The notes under the pieces: model-generated | What the model saw: the letters and a program-made list of their open reading frames with translations, nothing else | Told to the model about the DNA's origin: nothing | Database searches by the model: none | Shown here: positions 1 to 8,132 of the stretch, piece after piece | How the letters are laid out: every line of letters begins with the position of its first letter | How positions within the stretch are numbered: the stretch's first letter is position 1 | Made by a program: the position numbers and the translations under genes | From: Alphaproteobacteria bacterium | GTDB taxonomy: Bacteria; Pseudomonadota; Alphaproteobacteria; Rhodospirillales; Magnetospirillaceae | Reading direction: 5' to 3' | Assembly: GCA_021325215.1 (NCBI GenBank) | Contig: JAJPHO010000033.1 | Coordinates: 1-38,757, forward strand | Length of the DNA: 38,757 bases

Positions 1-431
1 AGCCACAGGATCGAGGTCAGATTGACGAAGACATAGACGCCCAGCCAGAACACCGCCATCAGCATGCGGACGGACGAGCCGTAACGCTGCTCGAGGAATT
101 GCGGCATGGTGTAGACGTTGTTGCGCAGGAAGATAGGCAGGAAGACCTTGCCGACGATCAGCAGCGTGACGCCGCCCAGCCATTCATAGGCGCCGATCGC
201 CAGGCCGATCGCATAGCCCGAGCCGGACATGCCGATGATCTGTTCGGCCGAGATGTTGGCCGCGATGAGAGAGGAGCCGATCGCCCACCAGGGCAGTGTC
301 TTGCCGGCGAGGAAATAGCCGGCGCTGTCCTTGGCTTTGCCCGCTTTATCGCGGGATACCCATTGGGCCAGACTGAAGATGAAGACGGCATAAATTCCGA
401 CCACGACAAGATCGATGAGCGCTAACGTCAC
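1..431 (-). CDS. Sodium:solute symporter (SSS family), probable galactose/glucose importer, 5' part only
   Basis: Inner-membrane sodium-coupled sugar importer; the visible N-terminal 143 residues run off the left edge of the window. The start is a GTG at 429-431 with an AAGGGAG ribosome site nine bases upstream; no ATG fits. The first helix (TLALIDLVVVGIYAVFIF) is followed by GYFLAGKTLPWWAIGSS and NISAEQIIGMSGSGYAIG, the typical opening of SglT/SGLT-type SSS proteins. It lies 46 bases downstream of the 2-dehydro-3-deoxygalactonokinase gene on the same strand, so it is probably the last visible gene of that operon. Galactose is inferred as substrate from this context; the family also moves glucose, other sugars and sugar acids. 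Confidence 0.85.
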   Translation of the reverse strand, partial: MTLALIDLVVVGIYAVFIFSLAQWVSRDKAGKAKDSAGYFLAGKTLPWWAIGSSLIAANISAEQIIGMSGSGYAIGLAIGAYEWLGGVTLLIVGKVFLPIFLRNNVYTMPQFLEQRYGSSVRMLMAVFWLGVYVFVNLTSILW

Positions 432-477
432 AGTGCTTCACTCCCTTGATATTTTGTTTTTTTGGTATTTTCCGTGC

Positions 478-1374
478 TTATGCTTTCCTGAAAATCGATC
501 GCAGCCCGGCGAAGGCGCAATCGCCGCCGTCGAGCTCCGAGCTGACCAGCTTATGCATTGAAAGAGCTTCGGAATAGAGGGCGGAAAGAGCCGGGTCGCC
601 GATCAGGCGCGCCTCGCCGAAGCCCGGATAGCTTTCCAGCGCGCTTTCCACCTCGGAACCGATCAGCAGCCCCGACAGAAACCCGAGCGCATCGGCCGCC
701 GGCATGCCGTCGATCAATTGCCGGGTGCGTGTCTCGAACAGGCTGGGCAGCAATCTCTGTCTGCGCGCCAATCCCTGGGCGAAGCCGGCCGCACTCGGCA
801 CCGCATCCTCGGGCGCGCCCCTGGCCAGCGTGCTGTGAGCGCGCAGCAGGGCGAAGATTTCGCCGGTCGGGACGGTCATGAAGCTGTGGATCGTGCCGTC
901 GCGCAGTTCGACCCATTTGCTGTGGGTGCCGGGCAGGATCAGCAGATGCCGGCCTTTGGCCAGCTCCGGATGGGCGATCAGCGCGCCGAGGATCTGGGTT
1001 TCCTCGCCGCGCATGACGTCGGGCGCGCCGAGTGGATTGGTACAGGTCAAACCAGGGGCGAGGAAAACCTGGCATCCCTCGCTCCCGAAAGCCAGGGCGC
1101 CCCGGCCCAGCGACTGCGGATCGGCCGGGCAGGGGGCGTAGGGAACCTCGCGCCAGCCCATGCGTGACCCGACCATGCCGCAGAAATAGGCGGGCAGCGG
1201 GCCGTGCTGTGCGCGCCATTCGGCGGACAGCGACAGGAACGTTCGTTCGGGCGGCTGGTCCGATTGGCCGATGCCGGGTCCCGCGCGGCGGTCGAGAATG
1301 CCCGCCTCGCCGCACAGGACCAGCCGCAGCCTCGTCGTTCCCCAATCGCCGGCGATGAAAAGACCGTCTGTCAT
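478..1374 (-). CDS. dgoK: 2-dehydro-3-deoxygalactonokinase
   Basis: Cytoplasmic kinase that phosphorylates 2-keto-3-deoxy-galactonate to the 6-phosphate in the De Ley-Doudoroff galactose pathway (EC 2.7.1.58). At 298 residues it has normal DgoK length. The N-terminal phosphate-binding motif GDWGTTRLRL (residues 9-18) and the central LPGTHSKWVEL...TVPTGEIFALL block are characteristic of the family. The ATG at 1372-1374 is four bases after the stop of the upstream GH2 gene, indicating co-transcription. The partner enzymes (galactose dehydrogenase, galactonate dehydratase DgoD, aldolase DgoA) are not in this window and may lie beyond the left edge. The context supports galactose released from oligosaccharides as the carbon source. 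Confidence 0.93.
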   Translation of the reverse strand: MTDGLFIAGDWGTTRLRLVLCGEAGILDRRAGPGIGQSDQPPERTFLSLSAEWRAQHGPLPAYFCGMVGSRMGWREVPYAPCPADPQSLGRGALAFGSEGCQVFLAPGLTCTNPLGAPDVMRGEETQILGALIAHPELAKGRHLLILPGTHSKWVELRDGTIHSFMTVPTGEIFALLRAHSTLARGAPEDAVPSAAGFAQGLARRQRLLPSLFETRTRQLIDGMPAADALGFLSGLLIGSEVESALESYPGFGEARLIGDPALSALYSEALSMHKLVSSELDGGDCAFAGLRSIFRKA

Positions 1375-1378
1375 GGGA

Positions 1379-3685
1379 TTACGCCACTTCAGCCGGAGCG
1401 GGCCGGATGTCGATGACGATCTTCCTGCTGCCCAGGGTCGGATGGCGGGCGGTGAGGATCGCCTGGCCAGCCGTCTCGCCGGCGCGAACCCACACGGCGC
1501 CCAGGCCGCCCCACAAGGCGAAGGGATTGTCGCCGATCAGGGTGGCCGGACCGGTCAGATCGAGGAGGACGGCACCCGTCGCATAGGGCCGCAGCTCGCC
1601 GAACTCATCGGTCACGCGGAACACCACACGGGTGGAGTCGGCGCCGTCCGCCATCAGCGAAGGGCTGTCGGAGCGCAGTTCGAAACCGCGGTCTACCGCC
1701 TTGCCGGAGTAGGTCCGGCTGATGACGCTTTTGCCGCCGATAAGGCCCTCGATGCGCAGATCCTTGTCGGTGTCGTTGGCCAGCTTGAACAGATCGATGG
1801 TGAAGGGCGGATATTTGAGATGGGGAAATTGCGTGCGGTCGGGGCCGGTCTCGCCGACCAGTTCCCCGCCGAGATAAAAGCGCAGGCTCTCGCAATTCGA
1901 GCAGACCATGATCTGCTTCAGCCATTCGAAATCGTCGCCGGTGGACCAGTGGAAGGCCGGCTCCAGCACGATCTCATCGGCGGGCTCGCATTGCGAGCGG
2001 TAGAAGCCGGCGGCCGGCTTGGGCTCGCGGAAGATGTCGCTGACCCCGTGATAGCAGATATGGTCGCCCGAGCCGAAATTGGCGTGGGTGTTGTAGTCGA
2101 AGGCGCACCAGCCCAGGCCGCCCGAATAGGCCGGGTCGCTGGCCAGCTGATCGTGGATGAGGGCGTGGCGGACCATGTGCTCGGTCACGCGTGCGGAATT
2201 GTCGATCGACTTGGTCGGGAAGGTATGGCCGACGAATTCGGTGTTGAGCTGGCCGGGATGGCGCGGCGGTTCCAGCGGATAGACGAAATCGTTCATGGTG
2301 AACACGTCTTCGAGGAACTCCTTCGAGGCGGTGGTGCGGATGCCGCCGGTCGGGCGCGACGGGTCCAGCTCGTGGGCCAGCGCGTTGGTACGGATATAGA
2401 AATCGTGATCGTCCGGCGATTCATTGATGCGCACGCCCCACAGAATGATCGCCGGATGATTGCGATCGCGGCGGATCATGCGGGTGAGATTGTCGAGCGA
2501 ACGCTCTTTCCAGGCTTCGTCGCCGATATGCTGCCAGCCGGGAATTTCCTCCAGCACCATCAGGCCGATTTCGTCGCAGCAATCGAGGAAATGGCGCGAT
2601 TGCGGGTAGTGCGACGTGCGGACGATGTTGACCTTGAGCTGATGCTTGAGGATCAGCGCGTCCTGCCTCTGCACCCGCGCGGGCATGGCGGCGCCGGCGA
2701 AGGGGAAAGTCTGGTGCCGGTTGAGGCCGCGCAATTTGAGCTTGCGCCCGTTCAGCACGAAGCCCGTGGGGGTGAACTGCGCCTCGCGGAAACCGAAGCG
2801 GCGCTGATCCTCGTCGATGATGGCGCTGCCGCGCTTGAGTGTGACGCTCATCTCATAAAGGCGCGGCGTATCCAGGTCCCATAGGGCGATGCCGTCCAGT
2901 CCCTCCATCTTCAAGGTCTGCACCTGGTCAGCCGGATCGACCGGGGCCGAGGCGCGGGCGATCACCTTGTCGCCGTCGCGCAGTTCGGCTTCGACGGACA
3001 GATCGGCGGTCGGATCGGTCACTTCGCACTGAATATGCACGCCGGGACGGCCGCTCAGCACCTCGACCGGCTGGACGAACAGCCCGTCCAGATGGCTGTG
3101 CTCGACCACGCGCAGCGAGACCTCGCGATAGAGGCCGCCGAAGGTCAGATAATCGACGATATTGCCGAAGGGCGGAATGTCGCTCTGCTCGGCGGAATCG
3201 ACCTGCACCGCCAGCACATTGTCGCCGGTCCAGCGCAGATGCGGGGTCAGCTCGAAAGAGAAGGGTGTATAGCCGCCGCGATACTCGCCCAGCTTCTCGC
3301 CATTCAGCCAGACGGTGGTTGCCGTCAGCACCCCTTCGAAATCGACGAAGACCCGCTTGCCCTTGCTTGTCGCCGGCAGGCGGAAGCGCCGGCGGTAGCT
3401 CGAGACGAACAGGGTCTCGTGCTCGTCGAAGCCATGCCAGGGCACCAGCTTGTTGGTGTGCGGCACGACGATTCGCTGAAAGGCGGAATCGTCGAACTCC
3501 GCCTTTTCGAATCCCGCGACCGGGCGAGGGGAAAACCGCCAGTTGCGGTTGATCGGCAGGATGGCGCGGGGGCTGCCGGGCTTCACCGCGGCGAAGGCGC
3601 GGCGCAGCGGCGTAGCGGCAGTCGAGGCGGCCAGAATGGCTCCAGCCTTGAGAAAAGTCCGGCGCAGCATCGTCTCACTCAGCAT
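1379..3685 (-). CDS. Glycoside hydrolase family 2 protein, probable exported beta-galactosidase
   Basis: 768-residue retaining glycosidase, most likely releasing galactose from beta-galactosides; beta-glucuronidase or another GH2 activity cannot be excluded. The N-terminus has a twin-arginine signal (RRTFLKAG, residues 8-15, then a hydrophobic stretch ending near AFA), so folded export to the periplasm is expected. GH2 jelly-roll and immunoglobulin-like domains (about 45-295) precede a TIM barrel from about residue 305. The acid/base is seen as WGVRINES (Glu422) and the nucleophile as LNTEFVGH (Glu483); WGVRINES departs from the common W-S-x-G-N-E-S form. A further beta domain fills the C-terminus. 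Met6 is an alternative start, and both preserve the Tat motif. First gene of the minus-strand operon, divergent from the TonB-dependent receptor. Confidence 0.9.
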   Translation of the reverse strand: MLSETMLRRTFLKAGAILAASTAATPLRRAFAAVKPGSPRAILPINRNWRFSPRPVAGFEKAEFDDSAFQRIVVPHTNKLVPWHGFDEHETLFVSSYRRRFRLPATSKGKRVFVDFEGVLTATTVWLNGEKLGEYRGGYTPFSFELTPHLRWTGDNVLAVQVDSAEQSDIPPFGNIVDYLTFGGLYREVSLRVVEHSHLDGLFVQPVEVLSGRPGVHIQCEVTDPTADLSVEAELRDGDKVIARASAPVDPADQVQTLKMEGLDGIALWDLDTPRLYEMSVTLKRGSAIIDEDQRRFGFREAQFTPTGFVLNGRKLKLRGLNRHQTFPFAGAAMPARVQRQDALILKHQLKVNIVRTSHYPQSRHFLDCCDEIGLMVLEEIPGWQHIGDEAWKERSLDNLTRMIRRDRNHPAIILWGVRINESPDDHDFYIRTNALAHELDPSRPTGGIRTTASKEFLEDVFTMNDFVYPLEPPRHPGQLNTEFVGHTFPTKSIDNSARVTEHMVRHALIHDQLASDPAYSGGLGWCAFDYNTHANFGSGDHICYHGVSDIFREPKPAAGFYRSQCEPADEIVLEPAFHWSTGDDFEWLKQIMVCSNCESLRFYLGGELVGETGPDRTQFPHLKYPPFTIDLFKLANDTDKDLRIEGLIGGKSVISRTYSGKAVDRGFELRSDSPSLMADGADSTRVVFRVTDEFGELRPYATGAVLLDLTGPATLIGDNPFALWGGLGAVWVRAGETAGQAILTARHPTLGSRKIVIDIRPAPAEVA

Positions 3686-3913
3686 GTTTCCTCCCCTTAT
3701 TCGGTGTCGCCCGATTGCAGTTGCGATGAGCGAAGCATCATACTATGGTTATTATTATCATATAAATAGGACTTATACGCATAATCGGGCCAAACGCCCC
3801 GCGCATCGGTCCGCAAAGGATGAGGTTTCGAGACGGATATCAGGTCGAAAATACGAGTTAAGTCACTGTATCAAAACAAAAAACTCTAAAAATCATCTAA
3901 TGGAGAGGATACG
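3686..3913. promoter_or_regulatory. Divergent promoter region between GH2 and TonB-dependent receptor genes
   Basis: This 228-base gene-free stretch must carry the promoters of both galactoside operons. A very AT-rich block (3738-3785) stands out from the GC-rich surroundings, with A/T-rich sequence again at 3845-3900. The receptor has a GGAGAGG ribosome site around 3902-3908. I cannot assign -35/-10 boxes with confidence. Confidence 0.6.
3744..3762. promoter_or_regulatory. Imperfect 19-bp palindrome, candidate operator
   Basis: TATGGTTATTATTATCATA is symmetric at seven of nine base pairs around position 3753 and sits in the AT-rich core of the divergent region. The size suits a dimeric LacI- or GntR-type repressor, which would couple both galactoside operons. 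No regulator gene is in the window, so this is inference only. Confidence 0.3.
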
Positions 3914-6856
3914 ATGAAACTCAAGGATAAGCTTCTGCTGGGAACGGCGTTCACCGTCCTTCTCGGGTCGCCGATATATGCCCAGGAAGCCCAAAGCGGG
4001 CCGGACGACAGTTCGGAAATCGTGGTTACCGGCATCCGCGCCAGCCAGGCAGCCTCTCTCGCGGTGAAGCGAGATGCCGAGCAATTCGTCGACGCGATCA
4101 GCGCGACCGACGTCGGCAAATTCCCCGACCAGGATGTCGCCGAAGCGCTGCAGCGCGTGACCGGCGTGGCGATCACCCGCACGACGGCGGAAAGCAGCTC
4201 TTCCGGCCAGGGCAGCGCCGAAGTGACCATCCGCGGCTTCGGTCCCGAATTCAATACGGTGCTGGTCAATGACCGCATCATGGCCACCACCAATTCCGGC
4301 CGCGAATTCTCCTTCGACGTGCTGCCCTCCAGCATCATTCAGCGCGTGGACATCTTCAAGACGTCCTCGGCCGATCTGACCGAAGGCGCCATCGGCGGAA
4401 CGGTCAATGTCGTCACCGCGCGGCCTCTCGATCTCAGCGGGCTTCATTTCGCGGTGGATCTGGGCGGACAGGAGGATGTCGACCGCGGCAAGCCGGGGCC
4501 CAATACCTCGGCCAATTTCTCGGCGACGAACGAGGAGAGGACCCTGGGCATCGCCGGGTCCATCGCCTACAGCTACCGGCAATCCCAGGAGGATTATATC
4601 GAGGTGCAGGGCTGGCAGCCGGAAGGCCCGACCGGCCTCGGCGCGAACGGCCAGCCGGTCGGTCCCAGCCTGATCAACGCCTCACCCACGGCGACCAATC
4701 AGGGAACCGGTGTGCTGTCCCAGGCGACCCCCGGCGTGGTGATTCCGCAGAACATCAACTTCAACCGCGAGACGGCGGAATATCAGCGGCTGACCGCCAA
4801 CGCGACCCTCCAGTGGCGCCCCAGTGACCGCCTGACGGTGACCGTCGACGGGCTCTATTCCAAATACAACCAGAACACCGAAGACCGCTATTTCGCCGGC
4901 TATTTCAGCCCCTATTACATTGCGCCGCAGGTCGATTCGACGGGCACGGTGACCAGCTTCTACCGGCCGAGCACGCAATTCCTGACCAACAACCCGCTGC
5001 TGGCGGCCAACGGCGTTTCCGCCTCGCAGAACGATAACGTCTCGACCGCGCACAACAGCAGGACCTACAGCGACCTGTACGGCATCAATTTCGATTGGCT
5101 GCCCACCGACAGGCTGTCGCTCAATGTCGACGCGGCGAAGTCCACCGCCCACGACGATTACGTCAACCCGTTCGCCGTGGTCGGCGCCTATTCGGCGACG
5201 TCCTCGCCGGAATTCATCCTGAATCCCGGCCAGGCGGTTCCGACCTTCACCAACTACGGCAACATCACCAACCCGGCCAATCTGCGGCTTCACTTCGCAA
5301 GCGTGAATGAAAACGTCATCGACGACAACATCACCCAGTACCACCTCAAGGGTAAGTACGATCTGGGCTGGGGAGATCTGAGTTCGATCGGCTTCGGCGT
5401 CCAATATTCGAACCGCACGAAGACGAACGCCGCCTATGACGACAATACCGGTCCGTTCGGATCGGTCTATTGCACCTTCTGCGGCTATAATGTGCCGGCA
5501 GGCTCGGCTCCGGTCACGCCTTACGCCTTGACCAATTACCTGTCGGGCCAATCCGGGGCGCAGAACGCACCCACCAACTTCTTCACCTTCGACCCCACCG
5601 CGGTGATGAAATATGAATCGCAGCTGAGCGTGCTGTCCCTGGCGCCGAGCATGGGGGCGACCCAGGTGAACGGCGTCTGGACCGCCAATGCGGCCTCGGT
5701 CGCCAACGCGCAGAAGCTGCTGGCGGCGACCAATTCCAAGGGCACCTACGGCATCTATACGCCGGCCTACGATGCGGGCGCCTCGTCCCGCGTCGGTGAA
5801 AAGGTGATCTCGGGCTATCTGAACAGCACCTGGAAGGGCGAGATCGGCACGCTTCCCTGGCTGCTGAATGCGGGTCTCCGCATTTCGCACACCACGGAAA
5901 CCTCGAGCGGCATCACCCAGACCCTGGTCAGCGCCGTGCAGAATCCCGGCGACACCAACCTGAACATCGTGCTGTCCAACCCGACGCCGCTCACCGTCCA
6001 ACAGCAATATACGGACTTCCTGCCGTCGGTGAATCTCAAGCTGGACCTGACCGACAAGGTGGTGTTCCGCTCGGCGGTGTCCGAGACGGTGACCCGTCCG
6101 ACCCTGTCGGATCTCGGCACCAACAATTCGTTCGGCGGGCGTATCAGCGCGGCGCAGTCGAGCGGCGGCAATCCCTATCTGCAGCCTTACTACACCTGGA
6201 ACGTCGATGACGGAGTCGAGGTCTATGCCTCGAAATCGACCTTCTACAGCGCGTCCGCCTTCTACAAATCGCTCAGCAACTTCGCCGAGCAGACCACCAT
6301 CCCGGTCGTCTATCCCAACAATCCTCCGGCCGGAAATACCCAGCCGCTGCCGGCCTACTTCCTCGACACCCGCACCCGCAACGGCGAAGGCGGTCAGGCC
6401 GAAGGCATCGAATTGGCGGCCACCCACAATTTCGACGATCTGCCAGGCCTGTGGTCCGGCTTCGGGGCGGGCGCCAATTATACGCTGGTGGCCAGCCAGA
6501 CCAACCAGGGGGCGGGGGCGACCAGCTCGTGCGGATTGCCCGGCCTGTCGAAGCATTCTTTCAACCTCAACGGCTTCTATGAAAAATACGGGATTCAGGC
6601 GCGCCTCGCCTATAATTGGCGCTCTTCCTACCTGATTGTCTGCAATGGCGAGCAGGGCGCTCCCGAAACCCAGGCCGCTTATGGACAGCTGGATTTTTCG
6701 AGCTCCTACGAGTTCGCCAAGGGGTTCCAGGTCTATTTCCAGGGCGTCAATCTGCTCGGCGCCACTCAGCGGGCCTATTCGATCATCACGGAGAGGTTCC
6801 TCAAGCTCGACGATACCGGGACCGAATTGTTCGGCGGTGTCCGGGTGAAGTTCTAA
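3914..6856 (+). CDS. TonB-dependent outer-membrane receptor, carbohydrate type
   Basis: 980-residue outer-membrane transporter that imports ligands with TonB/proton-motive-force energy. The signal peptide covers about residues 1-23 (cut near IYA/QEA). It is followed by a TonB box-like SEIVVTG (34-40) and a plug domain with DVGKFPDQDVAEALQRVTG (66-84), the hallmark of the Xanthomonas/Caulobacter carbohydrate receptor subfamily. The rest is an aromatic-rich beta barrel ending in GGVRVKF, with a terminal Phe as expected for BAM-dependent assembly. There is no N-terminal signalling extension, so it is not a FecA-type transducer. Position ahead of two GH27 alpha-galactosidases and divergent from GH2/dgoK suggests alpha-galactosides such as melibiose, raffinose or galactomannan fragments; the exact ligand is inferred. 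Confidence 0.93.
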   Translation: MKLKDKLLLGTAFTVLLGSPIYAQEAQSGPDDSSEIVVTGIRASQAASLAVKRDAEQFVDAISATDVGKFPDQDVAEALQRVTGVAITRTTAESSSSGQGSAEVTIRGFGPEFNTVLVNDRIMATTNSGREFSFDVLPSSIIQRVDIFKTSSADLTEGAIGGTVNVVTARPLDLSGLHFAVDLGGQEDVDRGKPGPNTSANFSATNEERTLGIAGSIAYSYRQSQEDYIEVQGWQPEGPTGLGANGQPVGPSLINASPTATNQGTGVLSQATPGVVIPQNINFNRETAEYQRLTANATLQWRPSDRLTVTVDGLYSKYNQNTEDRYFAGYFSPYYIAPQVDSTGTVTSFYRPSTQFLTNNPLLAANGVSASQNDNVSTAHNSRTYSDLYGINFDWLPTDRLSLNVDAAKSTAHDDYVNPFAVVGAYSATSSPEFILNPGQAVPTFTNYGNITNPANLRLHFASVNENVIDDNITQYHLKGKYDLGWGDLSSIGFGVQYSNRTKTNAAYDDNTGPFGSVYCTFCGYNVPAGSAPVTPYALTNYLSGQSGAQNAPTNFFTFDPTAVMKYESQLSVLSLAPSMGATQVNGVWTANAASVANAQKLLAATNSKGTYGIYTPAYDAGASSRVGEKVISGYLNSTWKGEIGTLPWLLNAGLRISHTTETSSGITQTLVSAVQNPGDTNLNIVLSNPTPLTVQQQYTDFLPSVNLKLDLTDKVVFRSAVSETVTRPTLSDLGTNNSFGGRISAAQSSGGNPYLQPYYTWNVDDGVEVYASKSTFYSASAFYKSLSNFAEQTTIPVVYPNNPPAGNTQPLPAYFLDTRTRNGEGGQAEGIELAATHNFDDLPGLWSGFGAGANYTLVASQTNQGAGATSSCGLPGLSKHSFNLNGFYEKYGIQARLAYNWRSSYLIVCNGEQGAPETQAAYGQLDFSSSYEFAKGFQVYFQGVNLLGATQRAYSIITERFLKLDDTGTELFGGVRVKF

Positions 6857-6867
6857 GCAAAGCGCGG

Positions 6868-6894
6868 AAAGGGGGAGGGAAACCTCCCCCTTTT
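6868..6894 (+). terminator. GNRA-loop hairpin between receptor and alpha-galactosidase genes
   Basis: A perfect 11-bp stem, AAAGGGGGAGG (6868-6878) with CCTCCCCCTTT (6883-6893), closes a GAAA tetraloop and runs into TTTT. It lies 12 bases after the receptor stop and upstream of the GH27 ribosome site. It has the form of an intrinsic terminator with a short U-tract, so it may allow partial readthrough or protect processed mRNA ends. Confidence 0.7.
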
Positions 6895-6919
6895 CGTGAC
6901 CAAACGGGAGAAAAACGCC

Positions 6920-8116
6920 ATGAAATGGTACTTATTGGCGGCGCTCGGCCTGGTGCTCGGGTTGTCCGCCCAAATCGTTTCAGCCGAATCGAATCCGACA
7001 TTGCCGCCGCGCCAGCCCAATGGCCTGGCGCTGACTCCGCCGATGGGGTGGAACAGCTGGAACAAATTCGCCTGCGACATCAATGAAAAGGTCATTCGCT
7101 CGGCCGCCGACGCGATGGTCAGCTCGGGCATGAAGGATGCCGGCTACCAATATGTCGTGATCGACGATTGCTGGCACGGCCAGCGCGACGCGCAGGGCGA
7201 CATCCAGCCCGATGCGGCGCGGTTTCCTTCCGGAATCAAGGCTTTGGCCGACTATGTTCATTCCAAGGGCCTGAAGTTCGGCATCTATTCCGACGCCGGC
7301 CGCAAGACCTGTGCCGAACGGCCGGGCAGCCGCGGCTTCGAATATCAGGATGCGCGGCAATATGCCGCCTGGGGCGTCGATTATCTGAAATTCGACTGGT
7401 GCTTCACCTCGACCCAGGACGCCGAATCCTCCTACACGCTGATGAGCGACGCGTTGCGCGCCTCGGGCAGGGACATCACCTTCAGCATCTGCGAGTGGGG
7501 CAAGAACCATCCGTGGCTGTGGGCGACCAATGTCGGCAATTTGTGGCGCACCACCGGCGATATCTATGACGGCTGGGAAAGCACCCCCGACAAGCAGAAC
7601 GGCATGGTCAACATCCTGGACATGCAGGTCGGTCTCGACGGCTATGCCGGGCCGGGCCATTGGAACGATCCCGACATGCTGGAGGTCGGCAATGGCGGGA
7701 TGAGCTTCGAGGAATACAAATCCCACTTCAGCCTGTGGTCGATTCTGGCGGCACCCTTGATGGCCGGCAACGACCTCGCCGCGATGAGCGCCGAGACCAA
7801 GTCGATCCTAACCAACAAGGAGGTCATCGAGATCGATCAGGACGCTCTCGGCATCGAAGGCCGCCGCGTCTTCAAGGATGGCGACATCGAGGTGTGGGCG
7901 CGTCCGCTAAAGGATGGCGGCCGGGCCGTGGTGCTGTTCAACCGGGGCAAGGAGACCCGCAGGATCAGCGTTCCCTGGTCGGCGCTCGACTATCCCGCCG
8001 ATCTCAGCCTGAAGGTGCGCGATCTCTGGTCGCACAAGGCTTTGCCGGCGGCCAAGGGAAGTTTCTCGTCCGACGTGTCATCCCACGGCGTGGTGATGAT
8101 CCGGCTTGGCGCGTAA
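6920..8116 (+). CDS. Secreted GH27 alpha-galactosidase, first copy
   Basis: 398-residue retaining alpha-galactosidase (EC 3.2.1.22 class) acting on terminal alpha-galactosyl groups, probably in the periplasm. A signal peptide spans about residues 1-22 (cut near VSA/ES). The family opening TPPMGWNSWNKF (39-50) is followed by VVIDDCW (79-85), the nucleophile Asp159 in DYLKFDWC, and the acid/base Asp214 in LWRTTGDI. A C-terminal beta domain follows from about residue 310. I chose the ATG at 6920 because GGGAG lies nine bases upstream and the signal peptide then begins properly; the in-frame GTG at 6896 would start inside the terminator. It follows the TonB-dependent receptor and is 16 bases from a close paralogue. 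Confidence 0.93.
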   Translation: MKWYLLAALGLVLGLSAQIVSAESNPTLPPRQPNGLALTPPMGWNSWNKFACDINEKVIRSAADAMVSSGMKDAGYQYVVIDDCWHGQRDAQGDIQPDAARFPSGIKALADYVHSKGLKFGIYSDAGRKTCAERPGSRGFEYQDARQYAAWGVDYLKFDWCFTSTQDAESSYTLMSDALRASGRDITFSICEWGKNHPWLWATNVGNLWRTTGDIYDGWESTPDKQNGMVNILDMQVGLDGYAGPGHWNDPDMLEVGNGGMSFEEYKSHFSLWSILAAPLMAGNDLAAMSAETKSILTNKEVIEIDQDALGIEGRRVFKDGDIEVWARPLKDGGRAVVLFNRGKETRRISVPWSALDYPADLSLKVRDLWSHKALPAAKGSFSSDVSSHGVVMIRLGA

Positions 8117-8132
8117 GGGGGAGGGACAAGCA

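Noticed and set aside
1271-2884. 537-codon open frame on the plus strand opposite the GH2 gene
   Set aside because: It is antisense to a gene with clear GH2 catalytic motifs; its composition is Gly/Ala/Asp/Arg-rich without domains, typical of a GC-rich shadow frame.
4682-6556. 624-codon minus-strand frame opposite the TonB-dependent receptor
   Set aside because: Low-complexity Arg/Gly/Val/Ile pattern and full overlap with an intact receptor; no ribosome site or motif.
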